This document shows positions 34,746 to 46,111 of a stretch of 64,000 nucleotides of DNA, in pieces. Under the pieces are notes generated by a model. That model did not search any database. It saw only the letters and a program-made list of their open reading frames with translations, and had not been told where the DNA came from. The stretch lies in contig JAKUHH010000395.1 of assembly GCA_022701365.1 (NCBI GenBank), positions 682,001 through 746,000 of the forward strand. The letters are read 5' to 3'. Origin of the DNA: Mycocentrospora acerina. Its lineage: Eukaryota; Ascomycota; Dothideomycetes; Pleosporales. The translations under genes and the position numbers were made by a program. Positions within the stretch are counted from its first letter, which is position 1; every line of letters begins with the position of its first letter.

Positions 34746-35918
34746 AAAAAGAAGAAGCTAAATGATCATCCCGGAACGCGTACTGAGACAAACCGCCTAT
34801 CGCGCTCAATCGAATGCCAGGCACCTGAATTCGTAACGACCTGAAAAGAAACCACACATGGCAGGGACTCAACTTTAACCTTGATTGCAGGAATTGAATC
34901 GGCCGGAGAAACGAAAATGTCGCATGATGTAGATCGCACAACTTGAGTCCGGAGCAATTGCACGTGTCAGAACTCATTTTGTTGGCGCAACCTCGGTGCC
35001 CATGTTTCCGCTTCAAGAACGAATCAACACTTCGACTTCGTCTTCAATTCTCGGCACGTCGCTCAAAGCATACATGCGACGGATTCCTTGTTCCTGCATC
35101 CTGCAGGTTCGTGCCCCCCTGAAAGAGCCATTTTCCGGGTAGGTCCCAACTCGGCAAAACAAAATCGAGCCACGTTTGCTGTAACGAAAGACGAGTAGGT
35201 AATGCCCACCAGTGCTACAGGAACCTTCCTGTATCAACTTTCGACACATGTTAGTGCAAATAAACAAGGATGTTGGCCAACGAGACGAGAATGCGGAGGC
35301 GGGTCAAGGACAAGGTTCTCAAGGCAGGTCTAACAGTGCTAACCCGCTTTTTCTAAACGGATCGCCGCACCAACGTCTATCCCGGGTTGGGAGTGATACC
35401 CTGTTGCTCTTACGCTTTTCACCAAAATTGTCATGCCATAGACAGGGAGGCGGCTTAGTTCCAGGCTATTCACATACGAGTGACATCAGTTATTATCTGC
35501 GTGCCGCGCTACCCCAGATCTACGTTGCAGTCCTCACCAATCACATCAAAATTCCAACAAACGTACCCCAGTGTTTCAACAATACTGATTCACACCTTCC
35601 AAAATGGCTAATGGCTGTTCCCACATTTTTTCAATGTTGTGAAATATGGGGTTACAACTCCTGGCTGTTTAGCCTATCAATACTACGCGGCTCTCTCCAT
35701 GGGGATAGGCATCTGTGTTCAGGACAACAATTTCCGAGAGCGGACACATTACCGGCGAGGCTACTGCAAAGGACGCGAAACCCTCTGTATGTAAGGCGGT
35801 AACATAAATAGCTGTGAAGCTCACTTTCTGTGGTTTTTCCCACTTCCAAAGACTAAGCTCCAAATCGGTCACCACTCTTGCATCTTCTCACCACGCAAAA
35901 CACGTCTTACTATTCAAA
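34746..35918. other. Intergenic region, no secure gene
   Basis: Competing ORFs on both strands, including 35212-35802 (+) and 35013-35267 (-). None has a signal peptide, domain or splice support. The promoter of the CFEM gene is presumably here. Confidence 0.5.
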
Positions 35919-36630
35919 ATGAAGTACACATTCGCCCTCGCCACCATCACGGCCTTCGCTGCCGCGCAGACCATTGCCGACTTGCCTTCATGCTCGCTTC
36001 CTTGCCTCATTGAGAGTATTGCTGGCATCGGTTGCAGTACCACCGACTTCTCGTGCTCATGCCCAAAGGCGGCCCAGTTGACGCCTGCTGTCACTAAATG
36101 CGTCGCGGGCGCTTGCTCGAGTGCAGCGGACCAGGCGAAGGTCTTGACGGTGCTTTCAGGCCTCTGTGCCAGTGCTGGCTTCCCAATCAACGTCGCACCT
36201 TCAAGCTCAGCGGCTGCCGTATCATCGTCAAAACCTGTGGTGTCATCTGGTAGGCTTCAGTCTTTGCAGATTCAAAGTCAAATACTTACTTGAACAGCCG
36301 CTCCTACAACCACTAGCCAGGCTCTTTCGGTAAGTTTACACGCTTTTGTTGTGCATGGCTGAATCATGCGTTGTTTCGCTCCCCGTTTTGGCTAACGTTT
36401 TTTAGTCCTATGACCTCACTCCCTCTCAAACTCCTACTCCTACTACTTCTGCTATTTCTACTCCTACCCCTACTTCTACTCGCACTACCGTTGGCACGAC
36501 CTCTAGCGTGCGCTCATCGGGTTCTGGCGTCCAGTCATCTACCTTGCCTGTATTCACTGGCGCAGCTGCTGCCATCAAGGTCCCCGCTGCCGTTGCTGGT
36601 GCCTTCGGACTTGCTGCACTTGTCTTGTAA
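35919..36630 (+). CDS. CFEM-domain GPI-type surface protein, 195 aa
   Basis: Three exons: 35919-36249, 36298-36329 and 36406-36630. The middle exon is only 32 nt. A signal peptide (1-16) is followed by a CFEM domain with all eight cysteines at C25, C29, C39, C46, C48, C61, C66 and C83. Asp43 sits at the position that axially ligates haem iron in Csa2-type proteins. A Thr/Ser/Pro-rich stalk and a hydrophobic C-terminus (VPAAVAGAFGLAALVL) after small residues indicate a GPI anchor. CFEM proteins act in haem/iron capture, adhesion or, when secreted by plant-associated species, as effectors; which applies here is unknown. Confidence 0.93.
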
Positions 36631-36890
36631 GATGTTATGATGTTCAATGATCCTAGGAAGGATCAAAGTTGGGATGGAAAACAACGAAACATGATGAGGA
36701 ATAGGACAGGATAACACAGATAATGGATGGAGATGTATATTATAATTGAATTGTTCGTATCTTCTTCAATCATATGTTCCATACTATTTCAACTTCACAC
36801 AATCACTTGTCAATCTCTCCGAAAGAGCCTACAAATCTTAACAGTAATCAGGATAGGCGTGCTGCCTCACTATCTGTCATAGCCGTATCC

Positions 36891-37562
36891 CTAGACGCGC
36901 CAGTTAGGGTCCTGGCCTTGTAGCTCCCGAGCAATGGCTTCATCGTTCGATGTCTCATCACCATACTCCGCATCCAATCCAATACGTGCTTCTCCTCCAG
37001 CGAGACGGACAGCGCCTTCTTTCGCCTGAGACATGCAGCATGAGTAGAACAAGCTGGCCCACATAAATAGCCTGAGTCAAATCAGTACCAAAAAATTCTG
37101 TCAATTCTCGGACCAGTAAACTTACCAGTTGAAAACGTTCATCCAAATGATGAAAGCCTGGTACTTGTTTACTCGCACTCCGTTGATCCAAAGACCATTG
37201 CCAGTCTTTGTACCAGAAGTCTCGCCAACCGGTGTAGCCAGGAATGCAATGAATCCAACGACATACAAGAGACCTGCGGCCAGAATCTTGAACAATTGGT
37301 ACTTTACATATTTATCCTTTGTCAGGGTTCCTTCCGTAGCAGCCGCCTGCTCCTTGCGGACTAGGATAGTAGTCGTGACTGATGTGGCAATCAGGGAATA
37401 GAGGAGCGAGAAAGTAAATGCTTTGTGCTTGGATGGTATGACAGCTGCAAAGAAAGCAGCGACAATTGTGGCGAATACGACACCAAGCTGACAGAACTGA
37501 AGGCCACGGAGACGGGGGGATGCAGTACGAGGGAGATTGAAGGGGAACGGCATCTTGAGCAA
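36891..37562 (-). CDS. MARVEL-like four-TM membrane protein, about 202-205 aa
   Basis: Two exons: 37126-37562 and 36891-37071, 54-nt intron. Start could be 37562 or, more simply, the second Met at 37553 (MPFPFNLPRTASPRLRGLQF). Four hydrophobic helices are visible: QLGVVFATIVAAFFAAVI, FTFSLLYSLIATSVTTTIL, FKILAAGLLYVVGFIAFLA and AFIIWMNVFNWLFMWASLFYS, the last rebuilt across the splice joint. A polar C-terminal tail of about 45 residues ends the protein. The layout matches fungal MARVEL-domain proteins of membrane apposition and vesicle traffic; sequence identity to a named member is not claimed. Confidence 0.8.
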
Positions 37563-39545
37563 ACAATAAGAAAAATTTCCGTGAAGATGTGAGCTTGCGA
37601 GGCTTTGGAGATGAGTGAGTAGAAGAGATGATGATGGTGGTAGTATACTTCTCTTTATTGTGTGTTTGTTGGCTCACCGGTCAAGCCTCAGCGCCTGACA
37701 GGATTAGGCCCCCTGTCTATTCTGGGTCAATTTCGATATTTTGCCCCATCTATTTCAGGCGGACGGTCATTGTGATTGGCTTAAGAGTCTAGTGCCTGCG
37801 AACAACAAGGCCAGCGGGTTTCATGGCAATAGTGAAGCCTCAATAAGGGCATAAGTGAGCCGGGAGTAAACATGATCTCGGCTCTTTAGTATATGGTGAG
37901 GCTTTCTGCGTAAGATACTAACCTGGATTTTCGGGCCTTTCCAAGGGTTTTTATGCCAACTTCTAGTTTTGTCCATATGCAAGTTATTGCCTGACATATA
38001 TTCCAACTGCTCAACGCATGATGGCATCAGTCCTCAGATTGGCCACACTCATTTATCAGACCTTGAGGTTCAAAGCGAATGCCAAGCTCAACACCCTCTA
38101 ATTCTCTGTACCACTCCCGGACAAATTGCCAGCGCATGTAAATGACTACTTGCTCCAAATACACTACCCTTCAAATAGAAACTGGACAGGATGGGGAGTA
38201 GGTATATCTTGGATCTGAGCAGTAACATATCAGCAACTGCTTTCAAGTCTTCAACCAGACACAACAATATCGACCTTTCCAAAAAACAAGTATGCCATAT
38301 CAATCAACTGCAGTGAGTGAGCCTCCAAGGAACCCGCAAAACAACTAGTTCTGTTCAAGCCAGCATTTCGGGTGACTTTGGTTATCACTCAAACGGTTGC
38401 TTGGATATTTGGCTGCATTGTAGGGCCCTTTGAGCCACATACTACGTAATTCGTTGGCATTGTTTGCAAATAGCACAAGGGAAAAACTACTCATGGGGGT
38501 CCAAGTAGGCCTTCGTGCTCAACCGTGCAAAGGAGACGTAAATTAGCTAGAGGAGAGTGAAGGAAACCTAACAAGATTTGGGCGGTGTATGTGCTAGAGC
38601 TGGTGAATATCGCTACGGTCAAGCGAGGTTATGTTTTTGTCTTTTTGATTTGTTTTTCGTTTCATGAGAATGAGAGTTTCAGTAGCGGGGTTGACCTGGA
38701 GCTAGTCGTGTACCTGGCGACGAGGCAGATATCATGCAGTACGACCAAAAACAAGCTACACACAGAAAACAGCTCAACATAGCAGTGGCAGGTGGGTTGT
38801 TGATATCTGCAAGGAAATGAGATGTAGAAATACCATGACATGCTGACCCTGATTCCAATCTCGCTAGCGTTAGTTTAGGTGGGGCTTTGTGACATGATGT
38901 CCCGTTCACCCGCTTCTCCTTTGTTTGCTTCGGAGTCTACACACACAAGCATAAACCCCACATTTCAGTCAGGAGAATTCATCTCGCTTCCTTGCGACGA
39001 TCCTTTCTTCTAAGTCGCTGCCCACTGTTCGGTACGGACGATCACTTCTGTGGAGCACAAGTAACAAGAAACCATTTTATCTATGAAACCGCGGTCAGCC
39101 ACCGCGTTGTCGCAGGAATGGCGAGCCGCTCGCTAAAGGCATCGTGCCTTGTAAATCCCGGAAACTAGCAGACTGTTGCCTGGAGATAAACCCCTGGAGT
39201 CTGCCACACGAGTCAAGGCACCATAATTCGTTCTGGTTCTTCCAAACTTACAGGTGTGATTGGAGAGCTATATCGGTGCCCCTGCCAGAAACCGTCAGCT
39301 AGAGCGTGTTCGTACTAGATTAGGCCTACCTTTCAAAGCTTGACTACACACTAAAGTGAGGTTAAATACAGCCATTGCCCTTTCAGTGATACGGTCGCGA
39401 CAGTTTACGCCTCGTCGACATTCGTTCACTCTTTCAGTCGTAAAACACACTCGTTTGAATTTGAATCTATAATAATCATTCTTGAAAACTCCCAACAGCA
39501 ACTGAAAGTCCTTTAATCTTATCCAAAATAGCCACGTCCTTCAAT
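37563..39545. other. 2-kb spacer, no gene seen
   Basis: Divergent region between the MARVEL-like and GPI-type genes. Only short ORFs without domains. AT content is raised like the rest of 26-45 kb. Confidence 0.6.
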
Positions 39546-40268
39546 ATGCGTCAATCAATCGCCGTCTTCTCTCTCCTTGCCAGTACAGCCATCGCACAGG
39601 ATGTTGTCTCCTTCTATTTCCCCGGTGGTGTGTAACGTCAACCCACAATTCCTCGCGTCGCCTCCTAATCGCAAGCAGGTGCCGAAGGCGTCAACCCTGT
39701 TGCTACGATCAAAACCGCCAACCCCTCTACAACCGAAATGCGCGTGGCATGCCCTACCGGTGTCGACTCAACAGACTGCGGCTGGGGTAACGGTGTAGAT
39801 GTAAAAGTCATCTCTGGTACCATCTACCAAGGCACTATGTCGGCCGAACAGTTCACCATGAGCTATAGCTGCAATTACAACACCAAGGCCGTCGAAATGA
39901 CATGTATCGGGGACCTGACTGGCGAAGATACCCAGACCGCTACTTTCTCAGGGAGCGACATCTCCTTCGTTCCTGCCACGGTAGTCCAGGGCAAAGATTT
40001 GCTGAAGGCAAGTGCGACTACGACTGCGGCGTCAAATAGTGGAAGTGCTGCTAGTTCCGGATTGAAGACTGCTGTAACATCGGCAAGCGCTTCGGTAGCT
40101 TCAGGAAGTGCTCTGTCAGCTTCATCGAGTCGGGCCTCTGGTTCTTCAGCATCGGCTACAGGTAGCAGTTCCGCTGCTCCTGCAAGCACTGGAGCCGCGG
40201 CAAAGTTTGGTATTGAAGGGTCTGCACTGCTTGCCTTGGCCGGTGCTGCTGCCGTGGGTCTTTGGTAA
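39546..40268 (+). CDS. Secreted Ser/Ala-rich GPI-type cell-wall protein, 223 aa
   Basis: Two exons: 39546-39627 and 39679-40268 (intron 51 nt, GTGTGT donor). Signal peptide MRQSIAVFSLLASTAIAQ is followed by a folded head of about 115 residues. The head opens DVVSFYFPGGAEGVNPVAT and includes VACPTGVDSTDCGWGNG. This belongs to a recurrent ascomycete family of small secreted GPI proteins with T-E-x-x-V-A-C-P-T-G and two disulfide pairs. A Ser/Ala/Thr stalk and a C-terminal hydrophobic tail (LLALAGAAAVGLW) indicate GPI anchoring. It was probably O-glycosylated and wall-linked. No enzymatic motif; the molecular role of the family is not known to me. Confidence 0.88.
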
Positions 40269-43200
40269 TTTTGTTGGCTGCCAGATGCTGAACGTGGAAA
40301 ACCAATAGGAAGCTTAAAGTGGTCGAGTCCTACTGTCAGTTAATACATGTGCTAGAGTCAGAACTCTTGGCTTGTTAGTGACAAATACCCAACTGCTATG
40401 TTTTGTCGAACGATATAATTGCACAATAAGACCAACTAGTTCTTTACCAGGACTTTACTCTTGACTCGGTGCAGTTGCACAATGCCGTTCTGTGACTGCC
40501 AGTCTCCGACACGTTCAAGTCGAACGTACCCTACATGCCTACACGCGGGATTTCACTCCTGAAGATGCAGCGCTTGGATGGCGAAGGGCCGCAAGACAGT
40601 AGGACGAGGGTGACTTGCATAGTGCTTAATGATTGGCTCAAATCTAGGCTCACTCAGTAATTCTAAGTTTGAATGGGGAGAAAGAAGATGACAAATGAAT
40701 ACACTTGGATATTTTTGGAAGCCGCACCTAACTCCGCTCCCGTTTATGCATCTTACGTGTCATGTGTGATCGTCCCTAAGCTTTGTGATATTCTTCAGCT
40801 GCTTCAGTCAAATCGAGGTTTCGAAGGCACAGCGCTGAGATCATTAGTGGCAATCAAACTGGCCAGAACAGTAATGCCTTGGCTAGTACATCGAGGCCTA
40901 TGACCATTGACTCTTTAAAGATCCAAGGTCAGTCACATCACTGATTTTTTGGAACAATTATAGATCTCATGATACGTTTTCTTTGATTTGGCCCCAGCTA
41001 GCCTAGGAGCAGAGTATGTGGCGTTGAATGAATGGGTAGGATCCGCAGTAACGATTTTACGGCACCCGCTCACTGTATTTCGCGGTTATCTTACTTCTTC
41101 TGCTCACTAAGGATGCGATGAATGATATCTCTGTGTGGGTTCATTTGATCGATGACTGAAGGTTCGGACCAAAGTAAAACCTGAGGCTGTAAGACGGGAC
41201 CTAATTAGAGTGCAACAATTCGTAGTTATGGATGCAGCACTATTAAGGTCCTATTTTCAAGAAGGGGACTGATGAATATTCTAACTCCTCAGACTGAGTG
41301 GCTAATTTCATGATTCTCTCGGCTACGTCGATTCTCGCACCTGCCTACAAAATTGCGATTGCTATACACCAGGTTTACAAGTACAGTATTGTGTAATAGT
41401 AGACACTATATCCATGTACATATAAGATTGAACTGACCAAAAAAGTATGAGTAATGGAGTGTACCCTACTATCAACACTTCAAGCTCTAAATTCTTTGCT
41501 AGTGGCAACCATAATATTTGCGTTATTACTACGATGACATAACAGTAGATTGATAGCGCTTACAAAGAGTAGGTAAATTGGTATCGGAACTCTGGGTGCT
41601 TTACTTGGCCGCACTTCAGCATTAAATCTCAAGAATGCTCTGCCAAAATGCATAGGAAGTCACCAGACTCGCTTGCAACAAACTAAAAGTAGCCACCTTA
41701 CTTCATGCGTACTACGGGCACTGGTTACTGAGAGGGCTTTTCGGTTCAATGGCCCGTTCCACAAAAGCGGGCTGGAAGCTCTCCAATACCGCCTAACATG
41801 CACAAAAATAAGCTACTTTGTCACAATAGTGCTATTGCTCCCTTCCTAAAAGCTCGTTTCTTGTACTTGGAAGTCGAGTAACAATAGCCTTTGTAATCCC
41901 TATTTAGATAACGCACATCTAAGCGTGCCCAATACAGCAATGTAGGCTAGTGAGCAGTGGATACGTCTTCCCGTGTGTTTGGTAATTATCCCAAAAACAA
42001 TGCTCTCTACAAGGATCTTACTGGCGGTGATGTGCACATTCCAATCGTTCCTGTCTGAACATAACGTCATTATCATCCGGACGAGTGGTTCTGCTATTAT
42101 TAAATGTAGGAGTCTTGTTTGTTTGGACGACTTTGTATAACCGCCCATTTGCCTCTGTGGTCCAGATTCGACAGTCCAGCACAATCTGCAATAGTTAGAT
42201 AATTAGAAACACCTCCATGCCCAGAGTTTAAGATGAATATTCAAAGCAACATGCAGAGTCTTGACAATTGTAAACGTGGGTGATGGGTATCCTTGGTAGA
42301 CCTATGCGATGCATTATTTTCCGTTACCAAATCTCATGTTCGCGTCGACATAAGGTGATAAGATAACAACATGCTGGAATTAGCCCCCCATGTTGCGGAT
42401 AGACTCGTTATGTAAATTAATCTGACCCAGTCACTAAGGAGGGATTTGACAATACAAACCAAGATGTTCACACTGGTACTTCACGGAAAAGGTCTAGTGA
42501 GTCCTATGAGTTAGAGGCCAATGTACATCTCTCACAATCCGATGAAATGCTTACTATAGAATACGTCATCAATCCACTCTGACCCAATTTCACCTCACTT
42601 AAGCTCCCGTTGGCTGCATAACGTTCAGGGGCTGATTCTTTGCCAGCCATCCCAAACATCCGACGCTGTGAAATGACGTATGGCATGGTGTCAGAAATTA
42701 GGGCACCTGGAATTGATCGAGGCGGAATAGTTTTCCATAAAACACGTCATTGGATGGTAGGATCGCCTAGCCGGTCAACTTCGCCGGCGGATTGTAGAAA
42801 CCGGTGGATTGCACCATTATTACTACAGGAAGATACGCTCGCTTAATTCAAAATAAAAATCAAGGAAGGACCCCGAGTGGTTGAACCGTAGAATGAAGAC
42901 GATTTATTTCTTATAAGCGAATCTTGTGGAGAGTTGTGTAACTGAGCACCGTTGGGATGTCATCGTGCGTGGAAGATATTGAAATGCCCACCATTGGTGT
43001 TGAGGATGCACAGGATGGCTTGAAAGGCTGTAATGATACGTCGATCCTCGACTACCGTGTCCCTTAGTTGTTGTGGGATTACATGCACGTGGTTGATAGT
43101 GGGTTTATGAGTTGGAGAAACGTTCTGAATTTGCAATCATATGCATCTTGGCCCTGAGGATTCTCTTAAGCTACTAAACATGGGGACGATTGTGCATTGA

Positions 43201-45124
43201 CCTCGAGAATAAGTGACGTAGGAAAACCGAGTACGAGAGATACCTTTGGTGGTTGCTTTTTGAATATGTAGCCAATAGAAGAGTCAGAAACAGAAATCCT
43301 GTAATTTTGGGAAAGGGTTTGACGCTCGGAGAAGGGTTGATCGCGTTCGAACGCCTGTCTTTTTTATACACGAAAGCCTACAATCCTCGCGCACATATTG
43401 TATGAACACATTTGATTCTGTTCCGATTAAATTTTGCACTTGTAGATTGAGGCACTATTTGCACGAAATTTTTCACATGGTCGAAGGAAGCTGATCCAGC
43501 ATCCCGCTCGTCGGCCCTTCTTTACCCTGCACGGCAACAGAGAATCCGTAAACAGGCTTCAGTGTCGCTAATCTTTACCTTTTCCCGCCCGAGATGACCA
43601 ACATGGAAGTCAGTCTAATGGGATTTCAAAGCGTGATATGGGATTTTTGTAAATTTCGGCATGACGCAAGGGCCAACATCGAGATTCCCATCGGCATTTG
43701 CGTAAAGATCGGCCTCATAGTCGTCACACTTGTGGGGTGAGGCATGGGATGACACAGGTAAGGTGGGCCGCTGCTGTTTATGAATGGATAGAAGAATCAC
43801 AGACAACGGTCAGTGGACCCCAGAGAATTGTGACACAGATGATGACAATTCATCGATAGAGGATTTGGGGTCTGGCTAATACCTGATCCCTCTCGTTATC
43901 CGCGTTCCTAGTGGAAAGCCAGCGATCCAAGCCGGCTTCAGTTCGACCTCACGTCTAGGTATCGGTAGGCTTCCTGCAGGCATGGGCTAGTTGTAAATTC
44001 CGTCTCATAAACTCTGATTGTAGAGTTAATATGTTGCAGGAGGACATTGGCTGGCTGTATATTTCGCGACCGGCACGCATCTCCAACAAGCCTGGATCTG
44101 CACTAGGTAGCTAGTCTAGGCCGCGCAAAGAAGAGAATAGATGTAGTGCTTGTAGCTTGAGGTTGCGATTCTCTAACATTCCCCGCATGCCAGGCGACAC
44201 TTTGGCTGTTACAGTTGGTAAAGCTTGATTGTCGCGAGGGTAGTATAACGGCACAGAAAGAGTGGAAGAGACTGCAAACAGTGGACTACCCAGGAGGGAG
44301 TCCAGATTGCCTCCACGGTCGCATACAGCTAGAACAAGAGGGCGGCGGCTCATGGCAAGGAATGCGACAAGCGCTGCAGGTACATGGGTGAAAGACAGGA
44401 GCGATCGAAAATCCTTTGGCCATCGCTTCCCGCAGTGGCGATGACGTTGTGGCTGCCTTGTGCCCGATTAGAGAGGGCCGCGGGTGGGGCGAGGCGCACT
44501 ATTGCGAGACTAGCCGCCATTAGAGAGGAACAACAACGTCAACATCCGCAGTGCGTACACGGGTGAACGAAGAGAACAGACTCACCACACGCACAGGCGC
44601 GGTACTGTCTGGCTTGAGGACCATGCGCAAAAGTGTGACAGGCGAGGGTGCGGGGCGGGTCGACAAAATGCAGCATACAGGCTGCCAGGCACTTGACTCT
44701 GTAAGTTACAACGGTCGGCGAGCCGCCCCAAGGAAAACCGCTCTAAATGCTCGGACGGGGATGTACAGATGGAGAGATGCAATTCATCACGCTTTGGCAT
44801 CTTTGCAAAAAGGCGCTACTGCAAATGCCATAGAATGGCCCTAGTCGCGCTTGGTTCACATAATACTGCCTTCAGCCCACCTCTGGCCGTCCACAGAACC
44901 CAACTCTGCTCTTCTGCTCCTGCACTTTTTGCCGCAGCTCCCTTCCCTCTTCCCACACTTTTCCAATTGGACACTGCTTCCTTGTTGCGCACACTCACCC
45001 AAGCATCCCAGCAAACATTCTCCTGCCACGCATCCGCAGTTCACAACCTCCGTAGCCACACGCGTTTACCACACGCACCTTGACCCCATTGCACTCTGCT
45101 GGTACCAACGGCCACTCATTCATC
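40269..45124. other. 4.9-kb gene-free spacer
   Basis: No ORF with a recognisable domain or convincing splice model. A TATAAAAAAG element on the - strand near 43359-43368 is followed by short ORFs only, so a very small or lost gene is possible. No transposon ends were seen. The last ~600 bp, GC-richer with CT-rich stretches, look like the bZIP promoter. Confidence 0.6.
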
Positions 45125-46111
45125 ATGTCGGAGACCCAGACTCTGCAAACGTCTTTTGACTGGGCAACAGACGCCTTTGTTGCTCTCAATGACCCGCAGA
45201 TGGACCACAACTCGGAAAAATGGCCTACCTTCAGCGGTCCCGGCTCGTCACACAACCCATCATTCGCCATCCATCCATCGCTCCTCTCACATGCATCCAT
45301 CGCACGTTATGGGCAAGTCACCCCTCCCGAGGAGAGCTCGCCTGTTGTTCCCAAATCTCCGAACCAAGTCGATAGAGAATCATCTATTCCCATTGAAGTG
45401 TTGAGAAACGAAACACTTTGGCCACTCCAGCCGCAACCGCAACAATCACACTTGCACGACGGTCAGGAACGCTCACCCAAGCGCCGCCGCACTAGCAGGC
45501 AAGCTGTAGCCAACCAGAATCAAACACTCAGTCATGACCCCGCACAACAACAACAAGACACAAGCGCCAACCCACAGCCCCTCAAGCGTAAGCGGGGAAG
45601 GCCAAAGTCGCAGCCGCAGATGGTCGAGGCATACACATCCGATGGTTTCCCGTTTCAGGTCTCCTCCGCTCGACAGTCTCACCTAGAGAAGAATCGTGTT
45701 GCAGCACACAAGTGCAGGCAACGGAAGAAGGAGTACATTGGCGGACTCGAGGGTCGCGCTAGAGAATTTTCTACAAAAAATAAGCACCTGAAAGAGAGCG
45801 TAGCAATGCTGCGAGAAGAGGTGCTAAGTCTGAAGAACGAGGTGCTGCGCCATGCAGGATGTGGCTTCTGGGCTGTTGATGAATACCTTGCGAGATGTGC
45901 AGGTGATTTGCTCGGCATGGAGGCCCCGTCATCCTCGCTACGTTCACCCGCACTGCGCTTTCCCGGCCAGGCGCAGAACGACGTTATGCCAACCATGGGA
46001 GCTGCCCGCAAAGCCAGCGCAGACTCTATGCATAGCGCAAGTACGCCAGGCTCAAGTCCTGACTCGGATGAGTTTGGTGGGCTTGAGCTGCTCCAAGAGT
46101 ATGAGGAGTGA
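45125..46111 (+). CDS. bZIP transcription factor, ATF/CREB-like, 328 aa
   Basis: Intronless. Basic region SHLEKNRVAAHKCRQRKKEY (about 185-204) has the ATF/CREB signature N-x-x-A-A-x-K-C-R. It is followed by a leucine zipper (about 208-242, LEG..LKE..LREEVLSLKNEVL) and then CGFWAVDEYLARCAGDL. An AT-hook-like KRKRGRPKS lies at about 154-162. The Gln-rich middle and Ser/Pro-rich N-terminus look like activation regions. In Pezizomycotina this class includes the stress and development regulators AtfA and relatives. This protein is shorter than typical AtfA (about 400-530 aa) and lacks recognisable HRA/OSM domains, so a paralogue is more likely. The Met at 45125 is preferred to in-frame sequence upstream. 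Confidence 0.87.
   Translation: MSETQTLQTSFDWATDAFVALNDPQMDHNSEKWPTFSGPGSSHNPSFAIHPSLLSHASIARYGQVTPPEESSPVVPKSPNQVDRESSIPIEVLRNETLWPLQPQPQQSHLHDGQERSPKRRRTSRQAVANQNQTLSHDPAQQQQDTSANPQPLKRKRGRPKSQPQMVEAYTSDGFPFQVSSARQSHLEKNRVAAHKCRQRKKEYIGGLEGRAREFSTKNKHLKESVAMLREEVLSLKNEVLRHAGCGFWAVDEYLARCAGDLLGMEAPSSSLRSPALRFPGQAQNDVMPTMGAARKASADSMHSASTPGSSPDSDEFGGLELLQEYEE

Noticed and set aside
35212..35802. 196-aa + strand ORF before the CFEM gene
   Set aside because: No domain or signal; composition not protein-like across its length, and a competing - strand ORF exists. Left unannotated.
43351..43371. Small gene behind the TATA-like element
   Set aside because: Only very short ORFs follow on the - strand, none with a signal peptide or domain.
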